Below are positions 25,438 through 34,724 of a stretch of DNA of 64,000 bases, piece after piece (positions within the stretch are counted from its first letter, which is position 1; every line of letters starts with the position of its first letter). The position numbers and the translations under genes were made by a program. The stretch comes from an alpha proteobacterium SCGC AAA536-K22 (lineage in GTDB: Bacteria > Pseudomonadota > Alphaproteobacteria > Puniceispirillales > Marisalimonadaceae), in NCBI GenBank assembly GCA_000421325.1, contig ATWQ01000001.1:124001-188000 (forward strand), given 5' to 3'. The notes beneath the pieces were generated by a model. The model saw only the letters and a program-made list of their open reading frames with translations. It was not told the DNA's origin and made no database searches.

Positions 25438-26390
25438 TATTAAAAAACAAACTTTTCCTTTTAATATTTTTTATAATTTTTTTGATTTTTACTAGTTACT
25501 ACTATATTGACTATAAAAAAAAACTACAAATAGTGCCTAAAAATACTTATTTTTTATTAGAAAAAAATACAAACCAAAAAAAAATTATAAAACAACTTCA
25601 GCTTAACGATATTTTTATTCAGTATGTTGATTGGAGAATTATATCATTAATACGTAAAGATATTTTTATTCCTAAAGCTGGTGAGTACTTAATTCCTAAA
25701 AACTCAAGCATACAAGATATTCAAAACATTTTTCAGAATGAAAAAACAATTACAAGGATTTTTAAACTTGTTGAAGGAACAACGAAAAAAAATTTAAAAA
25801 AAAGCTTACTTGAAAATCGATATTTGTCGGGAGAAATAAAACTTTTAAAAGAAGGGATATATAAACCAGACACGTATTATTTTAAATATGGGTATTCTAG
25901 AAATAAATTATTAGAACGTATGAAGTTAGCTCAAGATAAAATTCTAGAAAATGTTTGGAAAAATAAACCTAAAAACTTTATTTTAAAAAATAAAAAAGAT
26001 TTCCTGATCTTAGCATCAATAGTTCAAAGTGAAACAAGTGATTTGAACGATAGTAGATTAGTAGCAAGTGTTTTTATTAATAGGCTTAAAAATAATATGA
26101 AACTTCAGTCTGATGTTACATTAGCATATGGTTTTAATGTTAATGGTCAAAAAATTACCAAAAATATGTTAAAATCAGATAACCCTTTTAATACGTATTT
26201 TTATAAAGGTTTACCTCCAACTCCCATATCATATCCTGGTGAAAATGCTTTAAAATCCTTAAAGTATCTAAAAAAAACAAATTATTTTTATTTCGTAAGT
26301 GATGGAAAAGGAGGTCATAGATTTTCTCAAACATATAGTTTACATAGAAAAAATATTAAGCTATGGAAAGATTATATCAATAAGGAATAA
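25425..26390 (+). CDS. mltG: Endolytic murein transglycosylase MltG
   Basis: MltG cuts nascent glycan strands at the inner membrane and ends their polymerisation. A membrane anchor (about residues 8-27) is followed by a LysM-like part (about 40-110). The YceG domain follows, with ILASIVQSETSD holding the catalytic Glu, then ASVFINRLKNNMKLQSDVTLAYG, cited by its ends. The end GLPPTPISYPG is conserved. The start is a TTG inside the fabF 3' end, with no good alternative downstream before the anchor. Confidence 0.93.
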   Translation: MSRLILKNKLFLLIFFIIFLIFTSYYYIDYKKKLQIVPKNTYFLLEKNTNQKKIIKQLQLNDIFIQYVDWRIISLIRKDIFIPKAGEYLIPKNSSIQDIQNIFQNEKTITRIFKLVEGTTKKNLKKSLLENRYLSGEIKLLKEGIYKPDTYYFKYGYSRNKLLERMKLAQDKILENVWKNKPKNFILKNKKDFLILASIVQSETSDLNDSRLVASVFINRLKNNMKLQSDVTLAYGFNVNGQKITKNMLKSDNPFNTYFYKGLPPTPISYPGENALKSLKYLKKTNYFYFVSDGKGGHRFSQTYSLHRKNIKLWKDYINKE

Positions 26391-26392
26391 TA

Positions 26393-27016
26393 ATGAATAA
26401 TAACACTCGAAAAGGTCTTGTATTAGTAATTTCTTCTCCTTCTGGGGCTGGTAAAACAACTATATGTAAAAAAATAATTCAAGAGGTTGATGGAATTGAT
26501 CTTTCAGTTTCCGTAACTACACGTAAAATAAGAAAAGACGAAATTGAAGGGAAAGATTATTTTTTTACAAATGACTCAGAATTTGAAACGTTGGTTAGAA
26601 ATGATGAGTTTTTAGAACATGCCAATGTTTTTGGTTTTTCATATGGAACTCCAAAAAAAGAAGTTATTTCAAAAATTGAAAAAGGAATTGATATTATAGT
26701 AGATATAGATTGGCAAGGTACAAGACAGATTCAAAATCATATACCGAATGATATTGTAAAAGTCTTTATTTTACCTCCATCTATCAAAGAGCTTGAGAAC
26801 AGACTTGGCAATAGAGCAAGTGAAGATAAAAAAAATTTTCTAAAAAGAATGTCTGAAGCTAGAAAAGAAATAAGTCACTATTTAGAATATGATTTTGTTA
26901 TAATAAACAAGGAAATTAATTTGGCTGTAAGCCAAATTAAATCAATTTTAATTTCGGAAAGACTACGAAGATATAGATATTTAAACTTAAAGAATATTGT
27001 CGAAAAGCTTAAATAA
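26393..27016 (+). CDS. gmk: Guanylate kinase
   Basis: Gmk phosphorylates GMP to GDP with ATP. The P-loop is SSPSGAGKTT. The GMP-binding region has SVTTRKIRKDEIEGKDYFF, and VDIDWQGTRQI and the lid region NRASEDKKNFLKRM follow. Length (207 residues) is normal. It starts 2 bases after mltG. Its 3' end faces rsmA with only 4 bases between the stops. Confidence 0.97.
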   Translation: MNNNTRKGLVLVISSPSGAGKTTICKKIIQEVDGIDLSVSVTTRKIRKDEIEGKDYFFTNDSEFETLVRNDEFLEHANVFGFSYGTPKKEVISKIEKGIDIIVDIDWQGTRQIQNHIPNDIVKVFILPPSIKELENRLGNRASEDKKNFLKRMSEARKEISHYLEYDFVIINKEINLAVSQIKSILISERLRRYRYLNLKNIVEKLK

Positions 27017-27020
27017 ATTT

Positions 27021-27851
27021 TCACTTTTGTTCGAATGATTTTTTGGCTATTTTACAAAAATCTATAACAGTTAAATTCTCTGGCCTTAAATTTGGTGAAA
27101 TACCCAGTTCTTTTAAAATTGTTTGTCCATTTATAGTTTTCAAACTAGTTTTAAGCATTTTTCTTCTTTGGCTGAAGGCCATATGCGTTATTTTTTCAAC
27201 AGATTCGAAAGATACATCATATAGAGGTTTACTTAATGGTTTTAATTGTATCACGCTCGATTTAACCTTAGGTTTAGGAATAAAAGCGTCACTTGGAATA
27301 TCAAACATTTTTTTACTTTTTGTTAACCAATTTGTTAAAATTGACAATCTACCATAGTTTTTAGATCCAGGTTTTGCAATTATTCTATCGGCAACTTCTT
27401 TTTGAAACATTAAAGTAAGCAAATCAAAATGATGAATATGTTTCAACCATGAAGTCAACATTTTAGTTCCTGTATTATAAGGAAGATTAGCTATCACTTG
27501 CCTAGGAGAGTTACCTAACTCCCAAATAGGATAATGAAGAGCATCATCAGTGATTATAATAAGTTTATCTTTATATATTTTTTTCACATCGGTTAACATT
27601 TTTTCTGATTGTTTATCTTTGTCAATAGTATAAAGAATAGTTGGATTTTTTTTTAAAATTGATCTGGTCAAACTCCCAGGACCTGGACCAATTTCAATTA
27701 CGGTTCGAGCGATAGGTTCAGAATTTCTAACAATTTTATCAGTTAAGTTTAGATCAAATAGAAAATTTTGACCTAAGGATTTATTAATTTTAACATTATT
27801 TTTTTTCAGAGTTTCCTTGATAGTAGGCAATTCTGTATTCTTATTATCCAT
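27021..27851 (-). CDS. rsmA: 16S rRNA dimethyladenosine transferase (RsmA/KsgA)
   Basis: RsmA dimethylates two adjacent adenines near the 3' end of 16S rRNA. The SAM motif is VIEIGPGPGSLT and the target-base motif is NLPYNTGT. The N-terminal KSLGQNFL and the end motif AFSQRRKMLKTSLK are also typical. Length (276 residues) is normal. Its start overlaps the pdxA 3' end by 8 bases, the classic surA-pdxA-ksgA order. Confidence 0.97.
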   Translation of the reverse strand: MDNKNTELPTIKETLKKNNVKINKSLGQNFLFDLNLTDKIVRNSEPIARTVIEIGPGPGSLTRSILKKNPTILYTIDKDKQSEKMLTDVKKIYKDKLIIITDDALHYPIWELGNSPRQVIANLPYNTGTKMLTSWLKHIHHFDLLTLMFQKEVADRIIAKPGSKNYGRLSILTNWLTKSKKMFDIPSDAFIPKPKVKSSVIQLKPLSKPLYDVSFESVEKITHMAFSQRRKMLKTSLKTINGQTILKELGISPNLRPENLTVIDFCKIAKKSFEQK

Positions 27852-28857
27852 CTTGCTTATTTATACTCATTTGATAAGCAAGATTAATTGCTGCTATTAA
27901 ACTATCGGGATTAGCAATGTTTTTGCCAGCAATATCAAATGCAGTTCCATGGTCAGGTGAAGTTCTAATGAAATCTAATCCCAAAGTTACGTTAACACCA
28001 TTAAAAAAATCTAATGTTTTAATTGGAATAAGAGCTTGATCGTGATACATACAAATAGCTACATCATAATCTTTTCTTTTTTTTGACGAAAAAGCTGTAT
28101 CAGCAGAAACGGGCCCCTCTAAAAAACAATCATTTTTTTTTTTGGCTTTATTAATCGCAGGAATAATTATTTTCTTTTCTTCATTTCCAATATCTCCGTT
28201 TTCACCTGCATGAGGGTTTAATCCTGTAACGAGTATTCTAGGTTTAGAAATATTAAATAAAGAAATTAAGCTTTCTTTTGCAATATTTATTGAATGTTCA
28301 ATTCGACTTTTTGTTATAAGTTTTGAAATATTTTTTATAGGAACATGAATTGTCAATGGAATTGTTTTTAGGCCATTAGTAACTAGCATCATGACAGGAA
28401 TTTTTTTGTATTGGGAAAGTGATGCAAGAAAATCTGTATGCCCTTGAAAGTTAAACCCAGATTGATACATAATCTCTTTATTTATAGGATTTGTTACAAT
28501 CGCAGAAGCTATACTATTCATTTTAATTCGAACACAATCAACAATTGATTTTTTTATAAAAGAAGCATATTTGGTATTTGGTTTCCCAAAAAATATTTCT
28601 TCAAATAAATTTATAGGAATAATATTTAAATTATTCTCCTTGTAGTCAGAAAAATTCACTTTATCCTTAATTTCATTCAATTTGATGTTGCTATTAATAT
28701 TCTTTTTACAATCTTCAATTAGATTTAAGCTACTTATAACTATAGGTCTTATGTTTTTAATAATTTTGGAGTTTTCTATTGCTTTAATTGTAATTTCACT
28801 TGAAATACTAGCGGGATCACCTGCAGATATTAGGATAACTTTTTTTAAAGAATTCAT
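27844..28857 (-). CDS. pdxA: 4-hydroxythreonine-4-phosphate dehydrogenase PdxA
   Basis: PdxA oxidises 4-phosphohydroxy-L-threonine in the DXP-dependent pathway to pyridoxal phosphate. Family motifs are SAGDPASISSEI at the start, GHTDFLA (metal His), GLNPHAGENG and MYHDQALIPIKTL with the second metal His. Length (337 residues) is normal. It lies 11 bases downstream of the SurA-like gene. Confidence 0.95.
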   Translation of the reverse strand: MNSLKKVILISAGDPASISSEITIKAIENSKIIKNIRPIVISSLNLIEDCKKNINSNIKLNEIKDKVNFSDYKENNLNIIPINLFEEIFFGKPNTKYASFIKKSIVDCVRIKMNSIASAIVTNPINKEIMYQSGFNFQGHTDFLASLSQYKKIPVMMLVTNGLKTIPLTIHVPIKNISKLITKSRIEHSINIAKESLISLFNISKPRILVTGLNPHAGENGDIGNEEKKIIIPAINKAKKKNDCFLEGPVSADTAFSSKKRKDYDVAICMYHDQALIPIKTLDFFNGVNVTLGLDFIRTSPDHGTAFDIAGKNIANPDSLIAAINLAYQMSINKQDG

Positions 28858-28868
28858 ATAAATATTTA

Positions 28869-30143
28869 TTAACTATTTAATTTTTTGATACTGGTTATAT
28901 TTGCTTCCTTATAAAGACGTTTTAATAGTCTTTCACTGAAAATCAAATAATGTTTTTGCATTATTTTATTTTTTTTCTGCAAGAGTGATGCTTTTTCTAA
29001 CTTTGTATTTTTGGTGTCACATAAAATATATGTATATCCATAATTACCAATAAATATTGGTTGTGATATTTTATATAATTCAATCTTCTTAATAAGATTT
29101 TGTATCCTTGAACTTAAATCTGCTATTCTTGAATGTAAAATATTTAAGCTAAGTTTGTTATTTTTTTGTTTTTTTATAATACCTAAATTTTCACAACCTT
29201 TTTGGCCATCTAATATACTTTCAAGTCTTTCATTTGTTTTGTTAAAAGCCTCATCTTTTTTTTGAAAATTTATTGGGAATTTTATTTGAGCAACGATGAC
29301 ATTCATTTCATTTTTGCTTAATTTTCCATTAAATCTTTTAGCTAATACTTTAATGATCTTTATTTTATCGTTGGTTGGAAAACTGATAATATCACCTTCA
29401 TTCAATTTAATCTGTTTTGATTTTATATAATTAGGCAAATTTTCATAATTTTTCCATCCAACTTTACCTCTTAACTTGGCTGAACTACTTATAGAAATTT
29501 GTTTTGCTAAATCTAAAAAGTTTACACCATTATTTAAAGCAGATTTAATTTTGGTTAATAAGATCTTATTATTTTTTTTACTGATTACAATTTCTGCTAA
29601 ATCGTAGAGATCTTCAGTCGTTCTGTTTTTTTTTTCTTTAAGATTGTTTTCAATTTGTTTGTCTAAAGTAATCAATTGTTTCTTAAATTTATTTTTTAAG
29701 ACAATACTCCAAATTAATTGAGAATTATATTTGTCTAACAAAGCTGTTTTTGGTAATAATAGCTTATTTAGAAATTTATTTAATGTTACTTCTGAATTGT
29801 TAAATTCATTTAAAAGTAGTTGGTTAGCTTTCGGGGAAACTATTTTTATTATGTTTTTATTAATTTTAAGTCCAGCAGATAAAATTATTTTATCGTTAAT
29901 TAGAGAATTTAATGATTGGTTGTAATATGATTCGAGTTTTTTGGAGTCACTTTTATTTTCAATAGAAAATGAAAGTAATTTTGCACGATTGACTACATCA
30001 TTTTTCGTAATAGGTATTTTATTAACAGTTGTTAGTATATAGTTTTCACTACAAAAAGCGCTGTTAGCAATAATATTATAAACAAAAATATTTATAAATA
30101 TTAATAATCTAAAGTTTAAACAATTTTTAATAATTCTATTCAC
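28869..30143 (-). CDS. surA: SurA-like periplasmic peptidyl-prolyl isomerase/chaperone
   Basis: SurA escorts outer-membrane proteins through the periplasm. A signal peptide is present (hydrophobic about residues 12-30, ending SAFCS). A SurA N-terminal domain (VNKIPITKNDVVNRAKLL) and one recognisable parvulin-type domain follow (about residues 170-265, with DLAKQISISSSAKLRGKVGW). A second, degenerate repeat lies near 275-390. Identity is low and Lys/Asn/Ile content very high; the call leans on position before pdxA. It starts 14 bases after lptG, with no lptD between. Confidence 0.8.
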   Translation of the reverse strand: MNRIIKNCLNFRLLIFINIFVYNIIANSAFCSENYILTTVNKIPITKNDVVNRAKLLSFSIENKSDSKKLESYYNQSLNSLINDKIILSAGLKINKNIIKIVSPKANQLLLNEFNNSEVTLNKFLNKLLLPKTALLDKYNSQLIWSIVLKNKFKKQLITLDKQIENNLKEKKNRTTEDLYDLAEIVISKKNNKILLTKIKSALNNGVNFLDLAKQISISSSAKLRGKVGWKNYENLPNYIKSKQIKLNEGDIISFPTNDKIKIIKVLAKRFNGKLSKNEMNVIVAQIKFPINFQKKDEAFNKTNERLESILDGQKGCENLGIIKKQKNNKLSLNILHSRIADLSSRIQNLIKKIELYKISQPIFIGNYGYTYILCDTKNTKLEKASLLQKKNKIMQKHYLIFSERLLKRLYKEANITSIKKLNS

Positions 30144-30157
30144 TGTAAACCCTTTTT

Positions 30158-31294
30158 TTATTGTCTTTTACCTTCGTCTATATCACTTGTTAAATAACAA
30201 CCTGCGAACAATCCAATTAAAGTAGGACCAAATCCAGATAGTAATGCTGGCAGTTTCTCTGAAGAGCCCAATGCAAAAATAAAATCTCCAATAAAATATA
30301 AACTAAAACCAACAACTAACGAGAGTGAAACAATACCAAGCTCAATTTTTCTTTCATTACTCCTTAACATCAAGGAAGCTGAAAGTAAAATCATTGATAT
30401 AATCAAAAATGGTTGGCAAATTAATTTAAAAAAATATAACAAATGCTTAGAAGTGTTTAGACCATATTGTTGCATTTGCTTTAGATAAATTGGAAAATCT
30501 AATAGATATATATTTTCAGGTTCTATAGTTGTGACATTTAGATTGCTTTGATTAGATTTTATGAAAAAAGAGAGTTGATTTAGTATTTGTAATTCTGAGT
30601 TGTTTTTCGTTAATCGTACTTCAAAAAGGTTCAGTTTATTTTTAGAAAATACAGCTCGTCTTGCAGAGATTCTTTTTTTAAAAACTTGATCTTGATCATA
30701 AACAAATATATTTACATCGAACAAAGTATTTAAATCTTCATTTATTTTACCAGCATTTATCAGTAAATATGATTTTTTAGAAATTTGTTTGATCCAGAAC
30801 CCTTTTGTGTCAAATGAAAATGTTTTTAAATTCTTCTGACCAAAAAAAATAGTCTGTAAACTTTCATATTTTTTGTTCAACAAAGCTGTAAAGGGATTTA
30901 AAACTATTACGGAAACAAGTCCTATTAAAAAAAAAGAAATTAATATTGGAGAAAGTATTGTCCACAGAGATATTCCGGATGTTTTTGAAACTATATAGTA
31001 GTTTTTTTTTCTCCATTGATTAAAGCAAGATATTGATCCAATTAGAACGGCAAAAGGTAAAATTTTTTGGATATTTCCAGAAATTTTTAATAAGGCCATA
31101 ACTAATATGTCAAAGATATCAGCCTCAACTAGATGATCAACACCTACTTTGTTTGAGGAACGTCTAAATAGTTCAATAATGTCTATAAAAAATATCAATA
31201 TCATCAATGAAAACAATGCTAACAAAAAATATTTAAATATGTCTTTTGTAAAATATTTATAAAGAATTAAAGGATGATTATTAGTTTTTATCAT
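30158..31294 (-). CDS. lptG: LPS export permease LptG
   Basis: LptG and LptF form the membrane part of the LptB2FG exporter that lifts LPS from the inner membrane. The 378-residue protein has two helices near the N-terminus (about 20-45 and 70-100), a third near 110-130, a periplasmic beta-jellyroll domain (about 135-275) and three C-terminal helices with MLRSNERKIELG. The call LptG rather than LptF follows from its second place behind the pepA-facing gene, as in E. coli. Confidence 0.9.
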   Translation of the reverse strand: MIKTNNHPLILYKYFTKDIFKYFLLALFSLMILIFFIDIIELFRRSSNKVGVDHLVEADIFDILVMALLKISGNIQKILPFAVLIGSISCFNQWRKKNYYIVSKTSGISLWTILSPILISFFLIGLVSVIVLNPFTALLNKKYESLQTIFFGQKNLKTFSFDTKGFWIKQISKKSYLLINAGKINEDLNTLFDVNIFVYDQDQVFKKRISARRAVFSKNKLNLFEVRLTKNNSELQILNQLSFFIKSNQSNLNVTTIEPENIYLLDFPIYLKQMQQYGLNTSKHLLYFFKLICQPFLIISMILLSASLMLRSNERKIELGIVSLSLVVGFSLYFIGDFIFALGSSEKLPALLSGFGPTLIGLFAGCYLTSDIDEGKRQ

Positions 31295-31308
31295 TCAATA
31301 TCAACGTG

Positions 31309-32400
31309 TTAATAAAATGGACTTTTGTGTGTGTTTTCTCTTGTATACAAAAAAATAAAACATACAATTAAAATAGATATCGGAAATAAATACATAAATG
31401 GTACAAAAAAAGTGTCACTGTGTACTGCATTTTTTAAAATTATAACTAAACTTTGAAGTACAAAAACTATTCCAATTGTCATAGTTTTCTTATATGTAAT
31501 TAATATTCTTGAATATTGTTCTTTGAGTATAGTTAACATAACTATTAAGGTGAAAATAATTGGCATAAATACAATAGTGTTTCTAGTATGAGCTTCTGCT
31601 AAGAATTTACCACGTTTGCTCAGATTTTTTTCTGCTTTCTGTATCAATTCAAAAAAACTATACTCGTTATATTCCACAACTCTTGTAGCAACTAATTTTT
31701 TTTTATCTTTTTGTATTGTTATATTATAATTATCAAAATTTAAGACTGTTGAACGACCTTTTTTATCGGTTGATATTCTAGTTCCTTCAATCATCATTAA
31801 ATTAATAGCTTCACCAACATTCAAATTACCTCTTTTCGAAAAATATTCTACTAGGTATAGATTATCAGTTCGATCTTGAATAAATATTTCCTCTAAATTA
31901 TTATTATTTTTTAACTTTCCTATAAATATTGTTTGGGTTTTGTTAATATCTATAAAAATATTGTCTCTTAAAATAAATTCTTGATTACTATTTCTAATTT
32001 CATTTTGTAATTTTTTAAAATTTCTATATGTTTCGGGAAGAATAAAATGTGATATTATAAACAATATTAATGAACATACCAAAGCTACTAAAAGAGCAGG
32101 TTTACTAATTTTCAAAGGACTAAAACCAGCTGATTTCATTACTATAATTTCTTTATCATTTTGAAGTCTCAAATAAGAGATCATACAACCAGCGAAAGTA
32201 CCAAGTGGCAAAGCTATTAATAACCAGCTTGGTAAGCTGTAAACAGATAAGATAAAGAAATCAGCAAGATTAGCTCCTTTCTCAATTATTAATTTTATAC
32301 TTTTGAAAGATTGACTTAACCAAATAACTCCTAAAAAAACACATGTTGAAAGAAAAACACTTTTTGATGTTTGTCGAAATATATAGCTTGTTAAAATCAT
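31309..32400 (-). CDS. lptF: LPS export permease LptF
   Basis: LptF is the partner of LptG in LPS export. The 363-residue protein has the YjgP/YjgQ fold: helices around residues 12-32, 48-72 and 100-122, a periplasmic domain (about 125-265) with the typical IFIQDRTD strand, and three C-terminal helices. LPLGTFAGCMISYLRLQNDKE and MKSAGFSPLKI are family signatures. It is divergent from pepA across a 105-base gap, the arrangement known from E. coli pepA-lptFG. Confidence 0.92.
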   Translation of the reverse strand: MILTSYIFRQTSKSVFLSTCVFLGVIWLSQSFKSIKLIIEKGANLADFFILSVYSLPSWLLIALPLGTFAGCMISYLRLQNDKEIIVMKSAGFSPLKISKPALLVALVCSLILFIISHFILPETYRNFKKLQNEIRNSNQEFILRDNIFIDINKTQTIFIGKLKNNNNLEEIFIQDRTDNLYLVEYFSKRGNLNVGEAINLMMIEGTRISTDKKGRSTVLNFDNYNITIQKDKKKLVATRVVEYNEYSFFELIQKAEKNLSKRGKFLAEAHTRNTIVFMPIIFTLIVMLTILKEQYSRILITYKKTMTIGIVFVLQSLVIILKNAVHSDTFFVPFMYLFPISILIVCFIFLYTRENTHKSPFY

Positions 32401-32505
32401 AAAAAAATATTATCAGAAAAGTTAAAATTAACTATTTTAAAATATCACATTATTATACCTTATGTGGATATATACAATAATACTAATTAGATTAAAGGAA
32501 AAAAT

Positions 32506-33972
32506 ATGCTTGTTAATAATAGGTTTATAAAATTTAAATTTGAAAAACCAAATGAGAATTTAAAACTTAATCATCAAAATATAACAAATGTTTTATTTTA
32601 TTCTGAGAAAAACCTTTTATTATCTAAGGGCTTATCTATTGAGAAAAATTTAGAAAAATTTTTAAAGAAAATTATTGAAAATAATTTGGCAAGCATCTGT
32701 ATTGTCAGATCTGAGAAGGGAATATTTCTTTTAATCAATAGAAAGGATCATAAAAGTGATTTGACGAATAAATATTTAGAAGATCTTGGTGGGAGTATAT
32801 TTAATCAAACCAAGTCTATAGGATGTTCTGAAGTTAGAATTTTTGAACATGATCAATATTTAAACAAACAGATTGCCTTAGGTATTTTATTAAGTTCATA
32901 TAAATTCAATAACTATAAAAAAAATAAGTCAAAAGATATTATTGATATAAAAAATGTCACATTTATTTGTGATGAACCAAAAAAACATTCTCAAAATATA
33001 CAAGAGATCAAAAATATTGCCAATGGTGTTTTTACTGCTAGAGATTTAGTATGGCAACCAGCAAACATTCTCTTTCCATCAAGCTTTGCCAATGAGTGTA
33101 AAAAACTTAAAAAAATTGGAGTTAAGGTTACTACATACAATGAGAAACAATTGGAAAAACTTGGTATGGATGCTTTATTAGCAGTTGGGCGAGGCTCAAG
33201 AAAAGATAGTCAAGTTGTAGTTATGGAATGGTCGGGTGGAAAAAAAGAAACTCCTCCTATGGCATTTATTGGTAAAGGTGTATGTTTTGATTCTGGTGGA
33301 TTATCTTTAAAGCCGCCAAAGTCTATGGAGGATATGAAATGGGATATGGGTGGTGCGGCAACAGTTACAGGACTAATTGAAACTGCTGCTTTATCTAAGA
33401 TTAAAAAAAATGTTATTGGGGTCATAGGACTTGTTGAAAACATGCCTGATGGAGATGCGCAAAGACCTGGAGATGTTGTGAAGTCTGTTTCAGGTCAAAC
33501 GATTGAAGTTTTGAATACAGATGCAGAAGGAAGATTAGTATTGGCTGACATACTCTCTTGGACAGAAAAGAAATTTAAGCCAAAGTTTATGATAGATTTA
33601 GCTACGTTAACTGGAGCCATGATAGTTGCCTTAGGTGATATTAGAGCTGGACTGTTTTCAAATAATAAAGATGTTTCTAAAGCCATTTTTAATGCTGGTG
33701 AAATTACTGGAGAAAAGGTTTGGGAAATGCCTATGGATGATGATTATGATCAATTAATAAAAACAGAGATTGCAGATATGAAAAATATTGGAGGACCTGG
33801 AGCAGGTTCTATTACAGCAGCCTGTTTTTTAAAAAGACATGTTGAAAAAACTCCATGGGCTCATTTAGATATTGCTGGAGTAACATGGAAAAATAAATCC
33901 TCACCTTCAGTTCCATATGGTGGTGTAGGATGGGGAGTTAAAATGTTGTATCAGTTAATTAAACAACACTAG
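32506..33972 (+). CDS. pepA: Leucyl aminopeptidase PepA
   Basis: PepA is a two-metal M17 aminopeptidase that releases N-terminal residues from peptides. The catalytic domain shows GKGVCFDSGGLSLKP with a metal Lys and Asp, the hallmark NTDAEGRLVLAD, and GAGSITAACFLKRHV. The N-terminal domain (about residues 1-175) is divergent and Lys/Asn-rich. Length (488 residues) is normal. AAAGGA precedes the ATG. Confidence 0.96.
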   Translation: MLVNNRFIKFKFEKPNENLKLNHQNITNVLFYSEKNLLLSKGLSIEKNLEKFLKKIIENNLASICIVRSEKGIFLLINRKDHKSDLTNKYLEDLGGSIFNQTKSIGCSEVRIFEHDQYLNKQIALGILLSSYKFNNYKKNKSKDIIDIKNVTFICDEPKKHSQNIQEIKNIANGVFTARDLVWQPANILFPSSFANECKKLKKIGVKVTTYNEKQLEKLGMDALLAVGRGSRKDSQVVVMEWSGGKKETPPMAFIGKGVCFDSGGLSLKPPKSMEDMKWDMGGAATVTGLIETAALSKIKKNVIGVIGLVENMPDGDAQRPGDVVKSVSGQTIEVLNTDAEGRLVLADILSWTEKKFKPKFMIDLATLTGAMIVALGDIRAGLFSNNKDVSKAIFNAGEITGEKVWEMPMDDDYDQLIKTEIADMKNIGGPGAGSITAACFLKRHVEKTPWAHLDIAGVTWKNKSSPSVPYGGVGWGVKMLYQLIKQH

Positions 33973-34061
33973 CATTATTAAGATAAATTTTTGAAATGTT
34001 TTTTTAAAAGGTCTTGCTTATTTGAGACAAAACATATAAAAATTTTTTTTTGGAGAATATA

Positions 34062-34484
34062 ATGACAATTGAAAACACGTTATCCATAATTAAACCAGAC
34101 GCTACTAAAAGAAATATAACTGGTTCTATAAATGCTAAATTTGAAGATTCTGGCCTAAATATAATAGCACAAAAACGATTGCAATTGACTAAGGGTATGG
34201 CTAAAAAATTCTATGAGGTCCATAAAGATAGACCTTTTTTCAATAATTTAGTTGATTTCATGATTTCTGGTCCTGTTATCGCTCAAGTGCTTAGAGGTGA
34301 AAACGCCGTAAAGCTGAATAGAGACATTATGGGAGCAACTAATCCAAAAGAAGCTGAAAAAGGCACTATTAGAAATGAGTTTGCAGAAAGCATAGAAGCG
34401 AATTCTGTACATGGTTCTGACAGTCTTGAAAATGCAAAATCTGAAATTGCATTTTTTTTCGCTGAAATAGAATTAGTTTACTAA
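34062..34484 (+). CDS. ndk: Nucleoside diphosphate kinase
   Basis: Ndk moves the gamma phosphate from ATP to other nucleoside diphosphates through a phospho-His in [12 protein letters not shown]. The start is [17 protein letters not shown]. Length from this ATG is 140 residues, the family norm. The frame is open from a TTG at 34050, but GGAG lies inside that extension and points to ATG 34062. It is convergent with a very short minus-strand gene 3 bases away. Confidence 0.97.
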   Translation: MTIENTLSIIKPDATKRNITGSINAKFEDSGLNIIAQKRLQLTKGMAKKFYEVHKDRPFFNNLVDFMISGPVIAQVLRGENAVKLNRDIMGATNPKEAEKGTIRNEFAESIEANSVHGSDSLENAKSEIAFFFAEIELVY

Positions 34485-34487
34485 ATT

Positions 34488-34616
34488 TTAAACTAGAAAA
34501 ATTGCCATTAAGGCAACAATCGCGATAATGATGACTGTACTGTAGGTAGTATATTTTAAGAAATTTTCATAAAATATTTTATGTTCCTCTGTTTCTTTAT
34601 CAATTTTATTATTCAT
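34488..34616 (-). CDS. aa3-type cytochrome c oxidase subunit IV-like miniprotein
   Basis: A 42-residue gene, easily missed because of its size. The peptide starts MNNKIDKETEEHKIFYENF, and its last 22 residues form one transmembrane helix (STVIIIAIVALMAIFLV). A short acidic N-terminus, an aromatic 'F..F.k.tt' segment and a single C-terminal helix match the small subunit IV of alphaproteobacterial aa3 oxidase (Pfam COX4_pro_2 type). A strong Shine-Dalgarno, AAGGAG, lies 6 bases before the ATG, which argues for real translation. No other oxidase gene is in the window. Confidence 0.7.
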   Translation of the reverse strand: MNNKIDKETEEHKIFYENFLKYTTYSTVIIIAIVALMAIFLV

Positions 34617-34724
34617 ATCTAACTCCTTAAATTAATAAAATTAGTAATTAATTAACTATTCTTCCATTATACTAATCTGGCTCAATAATATTGTGTTTTA
34701 GCCTCAAATATAGTTTAACAAAAA

